Positions 14,804 to 29,291 of a stretch of DNA of 47,496 bases are shown piece by piece. The stretch lies in the NCBI GenBank assembly GCA_026712905.1, contig JAPOPM010000126.1, forward strand, positions 1 to 47,496, read 5' to 3'. The notes below the pieces were generated by a model, which was not told the origin of the DNA, did no database searches, and saw only the letters and a list, made by a program, of their open reading frames with translations. Both the position numbers and the translations under genes were made by a program. The stretch comes from Deltaproteobacteria bacterium (lineage in GTDB: Bacteria; Desulfobacterota; Binatia; UBA9968; JAJDTQ01). Position 1 is the stretch's first letter, and each line of letters begins with the position of its first letter.

Positions 14804-16651
14804 ATGCAATCGAGTCGGTTGTTGGGGGCGGTTTTATGGGCGCTGGCGCTCGCCGCCGCGCCGGGTGTAGCGGAGGCGAGCGAGGATGCGCGCCCGAGCC
14901 ACGGCATCGCCATGCACGGCGACCTGAAGTATCCGCCGGACTTCAAGCACTTCGACTACGTGAATCCCGCCGCGCCCAAGGGCGGCTCCGTCCGTCTTCA
15001 GGCCATCGGCACCTACGACAGCTTCAATCCATTCATCGTCAAGGGCAGCCCGGCCGCGGGCATCGGGCGCATCTACGAGACCCTGATGACCGGTTCCGCG
15101 GACGAGCCCTTCAGCGAATACGGCCTGCTGGCGGAGAGCATCACCGTCCCCCAGGACCGTTCCTGGGTGGAGTTCCGGATGCGGCCGGAGGCGCGCTGGC
15201 ATGACGGCAAGCCGGTGACCGTGGACGACGTTGTCTGGACCTTCGAGACTTTGATCACCAAGGCGGTGCCCTTCTACCGCGGTTACTACGGCGACGTGAA
15301 GCAGGTGGAGAAGCGCGACGCGCGCACCGTGCGCTTCACGTTCAAGAGCGGCACCAACCGCGAACTGCCGCTGATCCTGGGACAACTGATCGTGCTGCCG
15401 AAGCACTACTGGGCGGAGCGGGACTTCACCAAGACCACCCTGGAGGCGCCCCTGGGAAGCGGCCCCTACAAGGTGGGCGCCTTCGAGCCGGGCCGGGACG
15501 TGGCGTACGAGCGGGTGGAAGATTATTGGGGGCGGGACCTGCCGGTGAACATCGGCCGGGACAACTTCGACCGCATCCGTTACGACTACTACCGCGACGG
15601 CACGGTGTCGGTGGAGGCCTTCAAGGCCGGCGAGTACGACTTCCGCGACGAAAACAGCTCCAAGAACTGGGCCACGGCCTATGACTTCCCCGCGCTGAAG
15701 CAGGGGCTGGTGAAGAAGGAGGAGATCCCCCACGACCGTTCCACCGGTATGCAGGCCTTCGTGTTCAACACCCGCCGGGCGATTTTCCAGGACCGCAAGG
15801 TGCGCCGGGCGCTGGCCAACGCCTTCGACTTCGAGTGGTCCAACCAGTCCCTCTTCTACGGGCAGTACACCCGCTCCCGGAGCTACTTCGACAACTCGGA
15901 ACTGGCGGCCACCGGGCTGCCGGGCCCGGAGGAGCTGGCGGTGCTCGAGCCCTTCCGCGGGCGGGTCCCGGAGGAGGTGTTCACCCAGTCCTACAAGCCG
16001 CCGGCCACCGACGGTTCCGGGCGCATCCGTGCCAACCTCGGTCGGGCCGCGAAGCTCTTGCGCGAGGCCGGCTGGAGCTTCGACAAGGCCACGGGCAAGC
16101 TTACGCACAAGGCCAGCGGCCGGACCATGGAGTTCGAGGTGCTGCTGGTCAGCCCCTTGTTCGAGCGCATCGTGCTGCCTTTCGCGAAGAACCTGGAGCG
16201 GCTCGGCGTCGTCGCCACGGTGCGCACGGTGGACAGCGCGCAGTACCGCCGCCGGCTCGATGACTTCGACTTCGACGTGGTCATCGGCACCTGGGGGCAG
16301 TCGCTTTCGCCCGGCAACGAGCAGCGGAACTACTGGGGATCGGATTTCGCCGACCGCTCCGGCAGCCGGAACCTGATCGGCATCAAGGACCCGGTGGTGG
16401 ACGCGCTGGTGGAGGGCGTCATCAACGCCGCCGACCGCAAGAGCCTGGTGGCGCACGTGCGCGCCCTGGACCGGGTACTCCAGTGGGGCCATTGGGTGAT
16501 CCCGCAGTGGCACATCCCCTACGACCGGCTGGTGTACTGGGACCGCTTCGGCCGCCCCGAGACCACCCCCACCCAGGGAGTGCAGTTCGACGCCTGGTGG
16601 GTCGACCCCCGGAAGGTGGCCGAGCTGGAAGCGAAGCGCTCCGGGAGCTGA
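14804..16651 (+). CDS. yejA: YejA-like peptide ABC transporter substrate-binding protein
   Basis: The 615-residue protein has a signal peptide ending GVAEASED and a family 5 solute-binding fold. Motifs typical of YejA include GGSVRLQAIGTYDSFNPFIV near residue 63, RPEARWHDGKPVTVDDVVWT, FKAGEYDFRDENSSKNWATA and the terminal NYWGSDFADRSGSRNLIGIK. It would bind oligopeptides or peptide-like compounds in the periplasm and deliver them to YejB/YejE. AAGGAGG at 14793-14799 is a near-perfect ribosome site. The 180-bp gap from the previous operon suggests an independent promoter. The operon order yejA-yejB-yejEF is conserved in proteobacteria. Confidence 0.9.
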   Translation: MQSSRLLGAVLWALALAAAPGVAEASEDARPSHGIAMHGDLKYPPDFKHFDYVNPAAPKGGSVRLQAIGTYDSFNPFIVKGSPAAGIGRIYETLMTGSADEPFSEYGLLAESITVPQDRSWVEFRMRPEARWHDGKPVTVDDVVWTFETLITKAVPFYRGYYGDVKQVEKRDARTVRFTFKSGTNRELPLILGQLIVLPKHYWAERDFTKTTLEAPLGSGPYKVGAFEPGRDVAYERVEDYWGRDLPVNIGRDNFDRIRYDYYRDGTVSVEAFKAGEYDFRDENSSKNWATAYDFPALKQGLVKKEEIPHDRSTGMQAFVFNTRRAIFQDRKVRRALANAFDFEWSNQSLFYGQYTRSRSYFDNSELAATGLPGPEELAVLEPFRGRVPEEVFTQSYKPPATDGSGRIRANLGRAAKLLREAGWSFDKATGKLTHKASGRTMEFEVLLVSPLFERIVLPFAKNLERLGVVATVRTVDSAQYRRRLDDFDFDVVIGTWGQSLSPGNEQRNYWGSDFADRSGSRNLIGIKDPVVDALVEGVINAADRKSLVAHVRALDRVLQWGHWVIPQWHIPYDRLVYWDRFGRPETTPTQGVQFDAWWVDPRKVAELEAKRSGS

Positions 16652-16682
16652 CGATCACTGGCTGGTACCGAAGCCCCGAACC

Positions 16683-16710
16683 GTCATTCCCGCGAAAGCG
16701 GGAATCCAGG
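16683..16710. repeat. Dispersed palindromic repeat, copy 1
   Basis: ATTCCCGC (16686-16693), GAAA loop, GCGGGAAT (16698-16705), flanked by GTC and CCAGG. Related copies lie at 26571-26598 and 36057-36084. Here it sits between yejA and yejB and could attenuate transcription or stabilise the yejA mRNA end. Confidence 0.85.
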
Positions 16711-16753
16711 CGCCGTGGCGGGGGGAACACGCAACAGGACACCAAGTAAGCGC

Positions 16754-17863
16754 ATGTTCGCCTACATCATCCGCCGGCTGCTGCTGATCATCCCGACGCT
16801 GATCGGGATCATGGTGCTGAACTTCGTGATCATCCACTCGGCGCCCGGCGGGCCGGTGGAACAGATCCTGGCGAAGCTCCAGCAGACGGACGTGTCCGCC
16901 ACCGAACGGTTCAGCGGCGGCGGCGACCAGCGGGAGGTGGGACCGTCGGCCCAGCAGTCAAGGGACAGCGGCACCGCCGGGCGCTACCGCGGCGCCCAGG
17001 GCATCGACCCCGAGTTCATCAAGGAAATCGAGCGCCAGTTCGGCTTCGACAAGCCGCCCCACGTGCGCTTCTTCCTGATGATGGGGAACTTCCTGCGCTT
17101 CGACTTCGGCGACAGCTTCTTCCGCGACCGCTCCGTGGTGCAACTGGTGATGGACAAGCTGCCCGTGTCCATCTCCCTGGGGCTCTGGACCACGCTGCTG
17201 GTGTACCTGGTTTCCATCCCACTGGGCGTGGCCAAGGCCGTGCGCGACGGCACGCGCTTCGACGTGTGGACCTCCGGTGCCGTGATCGTCGGCAACGCGG
17301 TGCCGGGGTTCCTTTTTGCCATCCTGCTCATCGTGCTGTTCGCCGGCGGGCGCTACTTCGATTGGTTCCCGCTGCGCGGCCTGGTGTCCGACAACTGGAG
17401 CGAACTGGGTTTCTGGCAGCGCATCGTCGACTACCTCTGGCACATCACCCTGCCGGTGATGTCCATGGTCATCGGCGGCTTCGCCGGCCTCACGATGCTC
17501 ACCAAGAACTCGTTCCTGGACCAGATCAACCAGCAATACGTCATGACGGCGCGCGCCAAGGGGTTGAGCGAGCGGCGGGTGCTCTACCGGCACGTGTTCC
17601 GCAACGCCATGCTCATCGTCATCGCCGGTTTTCCCGGCGCCTTCGTCGGCATCCTGTTCACCGGCGCGCTCCTCACCGAGGTGATCTTCTCGCTGGACGG
17701 CGTGGGCCTGCTGGGGTTCGAGGCGGCCATCAACCGCGACTACCCGGTGATGTTCGGCACGCTCTATTTCTTCACGCTGCTGGGTCTGGTGATGAAGCTG
17801 GTGGAGGACCTCACCTACGTGGTGGTGGACCCGCGCATCGACTTCGAGAGCCGGGAAACCTGA
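16754..17863 (+). CDS. yejB: YejB-like ABC transporter permease
   Basis: The 369-residue protein is an inner-membrane permease of the DppB/OppB type with an N-terminal helix ([20 protein letters not shown]). The YejB-specific loop containing [20 protein letters not shown] follows, and then the binding-protein-dependent transport domain with the EAA-like loop [20 protein letters not shown]. This loop docks on the ATPase. The start was placed at ATG 16754, just before the first membrane helix. It works with the YejE part of the next protein to form the channel. Confidence 0.9.
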   Translation: MFAYIIRRLLLIIPTLIGIMVLNFVIIHSAPGGPVEQILAKLQQTDVSATERFSGGGDQREVGPSAQQSRDSGTAGRYRGAQGIDPEFIKEIERQFGFDKPPHVRFFLMMGNFLRFDFGDSFFRDRSVVQLVMDKLPVSISLGLWTTLLVYLVSIPLGVAKAVRDGTRFDVWTSGAVIVGNAVPGFLFAILLIVLFAGGRYFDWFPLRGLVSDNWSELGFWQRIVDYLWHITLPVMSMVIGGFAGLTMLTKNSFLDQINQQYVMTARAKGLSERRVLYRHVFRNAMLIVIAGFPGAFVGILFTGALLTEVIFSLDGVGLLGFEAAINRDYPVMFGTLYFFTLLGLVMKLVEDLTYVVVDPRIDFESRET

Positions 17864-17876
17864 GGCCGAGCGCCAC

Positions 17877-20621
<2,745 letters not shown>

Positions 20622-21401
20622 TCAGCCCGTGGGCGTCGGCAGCGGGATTCTCACGGCGCCGTCGGGCAGTTCCTGGACGAAGTGGGATTCGGGCAGGGTG
20701 ACGTTCAACTCCGGCTTGTCGTAGCGGATCTGGTAGGAACGCCGTAGCGGAGGAGTCTCCAGCGTGATCTTCAGCGGGAAGGGGCCGGCGGAAGTATCGG
20801 CGAAGTCTTCGAAGGTGGCCACGTACCAGGGCTTGCCCGAGGGGCTGAAGCGCTGCCAGCGCACCGGGGCCTGGATCTGCGCATCGAAGGTAAGGACATC
20901 GGTACCGCCGTCCGCCCGCGTGCGCCGCAGCGCCGAGCCGGCCGCGCGCCAGGCGGCGCCCGGACGCACCGGCGGAAGACCCATCATCAATGCCACCATC
21001 TCCTCCAGTTCGAGCAGCAACTCGGTGGCCCTGAAGAGGTTCTGTCGTGAAGTCCGGGCGCGGTAGAAACGCGCTTCGGAGGGGAGGAACCCGGTGACCT
21101 CATCGTCGTCGACGGTGAGAATGAGCGCCGCGCCCACCAGGGAGAACGCCTCGAGCCTGAGACGGTGCGGTCGTCGGACCAGCACCGCGGCGTTGAACGC
21201 GCGTCTCTTCCCGGCCGCGCGATAGCTGATCCTGGCCAAGCCGCGCAACGATTGAAGCGCCCGGTGCCGTTCCTCGAGAATGGCGCCGAGGGGTCGAACG
21301 GTCCTGGGCTTGGGGGCGGGGTCGGTTTCGGGGTCGGTCTGTCGAAGGGCGCAGCCCGCCAACAGGGCCGTCGCGCACAACGCCGCCGCCAACGCGCGCA
21401 T
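20622..21401 (-). CDS. LolB-like outer-membrane lipoprotein
   Basis: From ATG 21401 the product is 259 residues with a lipoprotein signal (LAAALCATALLAGC). The body, with LQSLRGLARISYRAAGKRRA, FSLVGAALILTVDDDEVTGF and later beta strands, resembles the lipid-binding half-barrel of LolB or DUF4292 proteins. Those help insert lipoproteins into the outer membrane. It lies 20 bases downstream of the TPR lipoprotein gene and is probably co-transcribed. A TTG at 21425 is an alternative start overlapping the upstream stop. The exact LolB function is inferred from fold-like pattern only. Confidence 0.65.
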   Translation of the reverse strand: MRALAAALCATALLAGCALRQTDPETDPAPKPRTVRPLGAILEERHRALQSLRGLARISYRAAGKRRAFNAAVLVRRPHRLRLEAFSLVGAALILTVDDDEVTGFLPSEARFYRARTSRQNLFRATELLLELEEMVALMMGLPPVRPGAAWRAAGSALRRTRADGGTDVLTFDAQIQAPVRWQRFSPSGKPWYVATFEDFADTSAGPFPLKITLETPPLRRSYQIRYDKPELNVTLPESHFVQELPDGAVRIPLPTPTG

Positions 21402-21421
21402 TCGTCTACACCGCAACGCCG

Positions 21422-23143
21422 TCAAATTGCCGGCTCCAGTTGATGGATCTTCCCTTGGATCCGCTCCACTTGTTCATCCTCGGTGGCCGCCTTCAACGCG
21501 TCGCGATAGCTACGTAGCGCCTTGTCCGTCTCTCCGACCTTGAGATACGCGTCGCCGAGGTGCTCGATGATGATCGGGTCGTCCACCACGAGGCTCACCG
21601 CCCTCTCGAGCTGCTCGATGGCCCTCTCGTAGTCCCCCTTCTGGTAGTACACCCACCCCAAGCTGTCGATGTAGTATCCGTCGTTAGGGGAGATCTCCAG
21701 CGCCCGGACGATCAGCTCCTCCGCGCGGTCGAGCTCCACGCCCAAATCGGCGTAGGTGTAGCCCAGATAGTTCAGCGCGGGCGCGCTGTCCGGGTTGAGC
21801 TCGACGGCCTTCCGCATGTATTCGATGGTCTTGTCCTTGTCCTTGCTCTCGTCGTAAAGCGCCCCCAACGTGAAGTAGACGCGATCATTCTCGGGGTCCA
21901 GTTCCACCACCTCGTGCATGACCTCGATGGCGTTCGGAAGATCCTTGGCCTTGCGGTAGATCTCGACCAGAAAACGCAGCAACTCCCCGCGTCGCCGGTC
22001 GTCCACCTCCAACGCCTCACGGATGGCGCCCACCGCCTCGGGGTACCGCTCCTGTCCCTGGTAGATCGACGCGAGTTGGACCCGCGCATCGACGAAATAC
22101 TGGCTGTCCCGGGGGATGCGCCGGAAATGCGTCGCGGCGCCTTCCTCGTCTTCCAGCCGGGCTAGCGTCAGGCCCAGGAAAAACCGAACGCGTTGGTCCT
22201 CCGGCCGTTCCGCCAGGGCGAGCCTGAACTCAGAGACCGCGGCCTCCAGGCTACCCAGCTCGTAGTAGACGAGCCCCATCTTCATCCGCGCCGCCCCGGG
22301 CGAGGCCTCTTGATCCCCGCGGCGGTCGAACTCGGCCCGTGCATCGGCAAGATCCTCGCCGCCTGCGCGCAGGGCCTTGATGCGTTTGCCCGCCCACTCG
22401 TTCCGCGAGTCGGCCTTCAGGAGTTTCTCGTAGGTCTTGAGAGCCTCGTCACGGCGACCGCGGAACTCCTGCACCAGCGCCAGTTCCGCCAACACGGGCG
22501 CGGAGGAAGGGTGCAGCTTGAGGGCCGCGGCATAACTCTCCTCCGCGAGCGACAACTCGCCGGAACTCACCAGGACCCGGCCGAGGTAATACGGGCCCAA
22601 CGGCGATGAAGAATTGCGTTTCTTGTAACGCTCCAGGCTCTCCCGCGCCTGTTCGTAGTCGCCCTCGGCCAGATGGATCGCGCCGAGGTACAGGAGCGAC
22701 TGCGAATCCTCGGGGTCCAGCTCCAGCAGCTTCCGGTATTCCCGGATCGCTTCGTCCACCCTGCCGGTGGCCCCGTAGAGCCCGGCCAACAGGCGGCGGT
22801 TATCCGGCTCCTGGCCGTTCAACCGCACGGCGGCCTTCGCCTCGCGCAGGGCGTCGTCGATCGCACCGAGGACGAGATGCGACCCGGCCAGGCGCGCGCG
22901 CACCAAGGCGCTGTCGGGGTCATGCTCCCGCACTGCCTCATAGTGCTCGTGTGCCGCCTGGAAGTCGCCGTCGAGCACGTCCATGCGGGCGCGCATATAG
23001 CGGTACATGGCCTGTGCTTCCGCCGGGACGGCGACCTTGGCGTCGTCCCCAAAGGGACCCGGGGGCCCCTGCGCGACTTCATCCACGGGAAGACAGGCCG
23101 CGACAAGCAAGCTGAACAGGATTCCCCAGAGGAGTTGCCACAT
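21422..23143 (-). CDS. Tetratricopeptide-repeat lipoprotein
   Basis: Starting at ATG 23143, the 573-residue protein has a lipoprotein signal (WQLLWGILFSLLVAAC) and then more than ten TPR units. Examples are DALREAKAAVRLNGQEPDNR, EAIREYRKLLELDPEDSQSL, KTIEYMRKAVELNPDSAPAL and RAIEQLERAVSLVVDDPIII. It probably acts as a periplasmic or outer-membrane scaffold for protein complexes. Linkage to a LolB-like protein suggests envelope assembly. A longer open frame upstream lacks a signal, so the start before the lipoprotein signal was preferred. Confidence 0.8.
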   Translation of the reverse strand: MWQLLWGILFSLLVAACLPVDEVAQGPPGPFGDDAKVAVPAEAQAMYRYMRARMDVLDGDFQAAHEHYEAVREHDPDSALVRARLAGSHLVLGAIDDALREAKAAVRLNGQEPDNRRLLAGLYGATGRVDEAIREYRKLLELDPEDSQSLLYLGAIHLAEGDYEQARESLERYKKRNSSSPLGPYYLGRVLVSSGELSLAEESYAAALKLHPSSAPVLAELALVQEFRGRRDEALKTYEKLLKADSRNEWAGKRIKALRAGGEDLADARAEFDRRGDQEASPGAARMKMGLVYYELGSLEAAVSEFRLALAERPEDQRVRFFLGLTLARLEDEEGAATHFRRIPRDSQYFVDARVQLASIYQGQERYPEAVGAIREALEVDDRRRGELLRFLVEIYRKAKDLPNAIEVMHEVVELDPENDRVYFTLGALYDESKDKDKTIEYMRKAVELNPDSAPALNYLGYTYADLGVELDRAEELIVRALEISPNDGYYIDSLGWVYYQKGDYERAIEQLERAVSLVVDDPIIIEHLGDAYLKVGETDKALRSYRDALKAATEDEQVERIQGKIHQLEPAI

Positions 23144-23361
23144 GGTATTTCTTGAGAATGGACCGGTATCCGCCGGTGCGCATCGAAGCGAGTCCGTGAC
23201 GAGAAACGCCAGCAGTTTCACAATGTTATTTGCAACCAGCCCACCAGCGCTGGCGGTCCCCCTGGAATTTGGCACTAGCTATCACAGGCGGCGTGACCGG
23301 TCAACGCGCGACATTCGCAAGTCTGCACCGGGTGCGGGCGTCACGGCGGCGGGAGGCTTCC

Positions 23362-24354
23362 ATGGTACGTGACGCGGCGGTTGAGTCCATTCGCAACGAC
23401 AACACGTCCGGCTCCCAGACCATTTCCCGGCACGCGGCGGCGCTGGCGGCGGAGCGCGTCGACCAAGCTTGCGGGGAACACGCCGTGGCGTCCCGCGGCA
23501 CCGCGGACCATGGCCATGTCGTGGCGCTGATCCTGGAGCTGGGGAACGCGCTGATCGAGGCGCATCCGGCCATGGCGCCGCTGTACAATCTCTTCGGCGC
23601 CGTGCTGGAAAGCGTGCCGGACGACGACGGCGGCAGCGCCGGCACGCCGGCCCACGACGACATCCCAGGCCGGGTGCGGCGCGCCGCGGGCGCCTTCGTC
23701 GAACGCATGGATGAGCACAACCGGGCCATCGGACGCCACCTCGGCGCAATCATCGAGCCGGGTGCGGCGATCTTCACCCATTCAGCGAGCTCCACCGTCC
23801 GCGCCGCCTTGCTGAGTTGCCGGGATGCGGGGCGCCGCTTTTCGGTCCACTGCACCGAGTCGCGCCCCGTGGACGAAGGCAGCGCCCTGGCGCGGGAGCT
23901 GGCCCGGCACGGCATCGCGGCAACCCTGTCCAGCGACAGCCTCGCGTTCGCGCTGCTGCGGCGAAGCGAACGCGCCATGCTGGTGGTCGGGGCGGACGCC
24001 GTCACTGCCCACGGCGTCGTCAACAAGGCCGGCACCCTCGGGTTGGCCACGGCGGCCCGGAGTTGGGGCGTGCCGTTCTACGTTCTGGCGGGGAGCGAGA
24101 AGTTCCTGCCGTCCGCGTCGCGCGACAGCCACCTGCGGGAACGGCCGCCCGAGGAGATCCTGGCCGAGATCCCCGAGGGATTGCGGGTGATCAACTACTA
24201 CTTCGACCTCACGCCTCTGGACTGCGTCACCGCGATCATCACCGAGGAGGGCAGGCTGACGGCGCGGGAAACCATTCGCAAGCTCGCGGAGTGCCGCGTC
24301 CATCCTGGCCTGACGCAAAGGAATCAGAACCTTGCGGCTCGGCCTTCTTGTTGA
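23362..24354 (+). CDS. eIF-2B alpha/beta/delta-like protein
   Basis: The 330-residue protein carries the eIF-2B-like isomerase fold. Motifs include IFTHSASSTVRAALL (residues about 137-151), HCTESRPVDEGSALA, MLVVGADAVTAHGVVNKAGT and ATAARSWGVPFYVLAGSEKF. Bacterial members include ribose-1,5-bisphosphate isomerases and methylthioribose-1-phosphate isomerases. The substrate cannot be told here. GGGAGG precedes the ATG by a normal distance. It is transcribed divergently from the TPR gene and is followed by ligA after 45 bases. Confidence 0.75.
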   Translation: MVRDAAVESIRNDNTSGSQTISRHAAALAAERVDQACGEHAVASRGTADHGHVVALILELGNALIEAHPAMAPLYNLFGAVLESVPDDDGGSAGTPAHDDIPGRVRRAAGAFVERMDEHNRAIGRHLGAIIEPGAAIFTHSASSTVRAALLSCRDAGRRFSVHCTESRPVDEGSALARELARHGIAATLSSDSLAFALLRRSERAMLVVGADAVTAHGVVNKAGTLGLATAARSWGVPFYVLAGSEKFLPSASRDSHLRERPPEEILAEIPEGLRVINYYFDLTPLDCVTAIITEEGRLTARETIRKLAECRVHPGLTQRNQNLAARPSC

Positions 24355-24387
24355 CATACACTAAACAACGTCCGTGAGGTGCATTGA

Positions 24388-26499
<2,112 letters not shown>

Positions 26500-26570
26500 T
26501 GCGTGGCGGCGTTATCCATGGCATCTTGAATCTGCGAGGCCAATTGGGGCGTCGACGAACTCCCCGAATC

Positions 26571-26598
26571 GTCATTCCCGCGGAAGCGGGAATCCAGG
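26571..26598. repeat. Dispersed palindromic repeat, copy 2
   Basis: ATTCCCGC and GCGGGAAT arms around GGAA, flanked by GTC and CCAGG as in the copy at 16683-16710. It lies between ligA and rsmI. Confidence 0.85.
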
Positions 26599-26664
26599 GG
26601 TGGGGTGGCACGATGCGAGGAACACTGCGGTCGTGGCCGCGGTCCCCTACGGGCGAGTAGGTAG

Positions 26665-27492
26665 ATGCTTTACGTTGTCGCGACGCCGATCGGGAATCTT
26701 GAGGATATTACGCTACGGGCGTTGCGGGTGTTGCGGGAGGTTGATTTGATCGCGGCGGAGGATACGCGGCATACGCGCAAACTGCTGAGCCGTTATGAGA
26801 TCGGGACGCCGGTCACCAGCTACCACGAGAGGAATGAAAGGGCCAAGGCGGGGGTGCTGACGCGGCGGTTGGAGGCGGGAGAGGACATTGCCCTGGTGTC
26901 GGACGCGGGTACGCCTACCATTTCGGATCCGGGCTATCACTTGATACGGGCGGCGGCGGAAATGGGGGTGGGGGTGACGCCGGTGCCGGGGGTGTCGGCG
27001 GCCACGGCGGCGTTGAGCGTGTGCGGACTGGCCACGGACCGGTTCGTTTTTCAGGGGTTCCTGCCGGCCCGCCAGGGCCGGAGGCGGGAGGTGCTGCGGC
27101 AGCTTGCGGACGATGACCGTACCTTGGTGCTTTACGAGGCGCCGCACCGGATACGGGAGGCGTTGCGCGACATGTTCGATGTTTTGGGCGATCGGGCGGC
27201 AATGGTGGGGCGCGAGCTCACCAAGCTGCACGAGGAGTTGTTGCGGGGCACCCTTTCGGAGCTGGCGGAGAGGCTCGATGATGTGGATGTGAAGGGGGAG
27301 TTCGTCGTGGTGGTCGCGGGACGGAGTGAGCGGCCGCCGGTGAGCGAGGAGGTGTTGCGGGCGGAGATCGGCAGGCTGCTGGAAGCGGGAGGCACGGCCA
27401 ACGAGGTGGCGAAGCTCGTCGCCCGGACTTTCTCGCTGGCCAAACGCGACGTTTACAAGCGGGTATTGGAGGTCGCCAAGCGGCTCCCTTAG
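26665..27492 (+). CDS. rsmI: 16S rRNA (cytidine-1402-2'-O)-methyltransferase RsmI
   Basis: The 275-residue protein has the SAM-binding tetrapyrrole-methylase-type fold of Rsm[21 protein letters not shown] at the start, [33 protein letters not shown] and [14 protein letters not shown]. It methylates the ribose of C1402 in the decoding centre. Length and the C-terminal helical domain are typical. Its stop overlaps by 4 bases the stop of the convergent Rieske gene, so the two operons share a terminator-less junction. Confidence 0.95.
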   Translation: MLYVVATPIGNLEDITLRALRVLREVDLIAAEDTRHTRKLLSRYEIGTPVTSYHERNERAKAGVLTRRLEAGEDIALVSDAGTPTISDPGYHLIRAAAEMGVGVTPVPGVSAATAALSVCGLATDRFVFQGFLPARQGRRREVLRQLADDDRTLVLYEAPHRIREALRDMFDVLGDRAAMVGRELTKLHEELLRGTLSELAERLDDVDVKGEFVVVVAGRSERPPVSEEVLRAEIGRLLEAGGTANEVAKLVARTFSLAKRDVYKRVLEVAKRLP

Positions 27493-28718
27493 TAGTACTT
27501 CGTGTCCAGGTTTACCTCTCCCCAACTCTCCGCTTCCATCATCATCGCCCAGCGGGCGTAGAATCGGCGCAGGCGCTTGCCGCCGCCGAAGGCGCCGGAC
27601 TTTTCCTCGTGGCCGAGGTGGGCCTGGATGTTCTGGGGGTAGCGGCGGGCGATGACGCCGCGGGCGGTGCCGGTGCACTGCTCCCAGTTGTTCATGTCGT
27701 CCTGCTCGAGGTTGCCGCTGGGGCCGAAGGTCTGGGTGAGGTGGCGGCGCATGGCGGTCTTGATCTCGGCGGGGGCTTCCTTGTCGACCACGCAGTAGGA
27801 CCAGATCTCGGTCTTCTCGGGGCCGCGGGGGTGCCACACGCGGATCATGTGGCGGATGAAGTTGGGGGAGACGTTGGGGAAGACGGTGGTGACGAGGCCG
27901 GCCTGCCGGGCGAGATCGGGGCCGATGCGCTGCACGGCTTCGTCGAAGTGGTCGAGGAGGTAGTCGCGGATGATGCCGCCGGCGACCCGCGTGAAGCCGA
28001 TGTCGTCGGAATAGGGGCGGGGCTCCTCGTTGGTGCGGGGGTAGGACAGGTCGTCCACGGGCACCTCGCGCACGGACACGTGGGTGACGGTGTGGTGGCC
28101 GTCGTCGCCGAAGAAGTTGTCGGCGGCGTACTTCCAGTTGGCGTTCATCACCCACTTGTGCACGCCGCCGATGATCTCGGTGCCGCCGGCGCGGCGGTCG
28201 AACATGACGCCCAGTTCCTGCTCCTGGCCGCCGAGGTAGTCCAGCAAGGGCGGCGCCTTGGGATCGAAGGTGGCGAAGATGAGGCCCCTGTAGACGTCGA
28301 GTTGAGCGACTTCCACGAGCCCCCACTGCTTCATGTCCAGCTCGTTGCTGTAGATCTCCTTCATGCCGGGCACGCCGATGAGCTTGCCGTCGTTGCCGTA
28401 GCACCAGCCGTGGTAGGTGCACATGAAGGAGGTGGCGTTGCCCTGGTCGGCGCGGCACACGCGGTTGCCGCGGTGGCGGCACATGTTGAGGAACGCCCGG
28501 ACGGTGCCGTCGGCGCCGCGGCACAGCAGCACGGGGTCCTCGCCCATGTAGGTGGCGAGGAAGTCGTTGGGGTTGGGGATCTGGCTCTCGTGGCCCAGGA
28601 ACAGCCAGCAGCGCGCGAAGATGCGTTCCAGCTCCTGCTGGTAGATGTCCCTGGAGACGAAGATGCGGCGGTCCAGCAGCCCTTGTCGGGTGTCCACGAG
28701 ATCGTTCATCGGGTTCAT
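27489..28718 (-). CDS. Rieske non-haem iron oxygenase, alpha subunit (copy 1)
   Basis: The 409-residue protein has an N-terminal Rieske centre (C80-x-H82 and C100-x2-H103 in [10 protein letters not shown] and MCTYHGW). The catalytic domain has the iron-binding histidines H208 and H213 in [10 protein letters not shown]. This is the alpha subunit of ring-hydroxylating dioxygenases, which add O2 to aromatic or related substrates using electrons from a reductase. No ferredoxin or reductase gene is near. It is last in the operon alpha2-beta-alpha1, 10 bases after beta. By eye it is largely identical to copy 2, without gaps. Confidence 0.93.
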   Translation of the reverse strand: MNPMNDLVDTRQGLLDRRIFVSRDIYQQELERIFARCWLFLGHESQIPNPNDFLATYMGEDPVLLCRGADGTVRAFLNMCRHRGNRVCRADQGNATSFMCTYHGWCYGNDGKLIGVPGMKEIYSNELDMKQWGLVEVAQLDVYRGLIFATFDPKAPPLLDYLGGQEQELGVMFDRRAGGTEIIGGVHKWVMNANWKYAADNFFGDDGHHTVTHVSVREVPVDDLSYPRTNEEPRPYSDDIGFTRVAGGIIRDYLLDHFDEAVQRIGPDLARQAGLVTTVFPNVSPNFIRHMIRVWHPRGPEKTEIWSYCVVDKEAPAEIKTAMRRHLTQTFGPSGNLEQDDMNNWEQCTGTARGVIARRYPQNIQAHLGHEEKSGAFGGGKRLRRFYARWAMMMEAESWGEVNLDTKYY

Positions 28719-28728
28719 CCCACGCTCC

Positions 28729-29241
28729 CTAAAAGAAGATGCTCAGGTTGGGCGACTGCAGCACGGCCTGGTCGAGGACGATGGTGCGGCGGGCGATCTT
28801 CCACTGGTCGCCGACCTTGCGCAATACGTCGTCGCGCTCGCCGACGAACACGTCCCGGCTGTGCTCGAGCTGGGTGCGGTACACCATGAAATACGAACGC
28901 ACCCTCAACTCCGAGTCGGACTCGCCGGGTTCCACCTGCACGTTGGTGACGAGGTGACGGGTGCGCGACGGCGGCACTTCCGACCAGGCCATGCCGGTGG
29001 CGAGACGGGCCACGCGAGTGCGCAGGGTTTCCTTGGATTCCTCGAAGAGCGCCAGCTCGCCGGGCTTGGAGACGGTGTCCGTGAGGTCGTCGCTCTCCCA
29101 CGGATTGGTCCGTTCCGGCATCCAGTAGACGATGTCGTCGGTGAAGAGTTCCAGCCATTCCTCGAACGCGCGGTCGTCCAGCAGCCGCGCCTCGCGCACG
29201 AGGAAGTCGTTGATCTCATGCCACAGATCGTGATCGGTCAC
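28729..29241 (-). CDS. Ring-hydroxylating dioxygenase, beta subunit
   Basis: From GTG 29241, preceded by GGAGG four bases away, the product is 170 residues. It begins [20 protein letters not shown] and contains [33 protein letters not shown] and [20 protein letters not shown]. This is the SnoaL-like cone fold of dioxygenase beta subunits, which stabilise the alpha hexamer. A single beta gene lies between two alpha genes, so it may pair with either. Confidence 0.92.
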   Translation of the reverse strand: MTDHDLWHEINDFLVREARLLDDRAFEEWLELFTDDIVYWMPERTNPWESDDLTDTVSKPGELALFEESKETLRTRVARLATGMAWSEVPPSRTRHLVTNVQVEPGESDSELRVRSYFMVYRTQLEHSRDVFVGERDDVLRKVGDQWKIARRTIVLDQAVLQSPNLSIFF

Positions 29242-29291
29242 GTTGCCTCCGCCTTGTCGGGTTGCACCTTCCGCCGTTGCTTGCGGGGTCG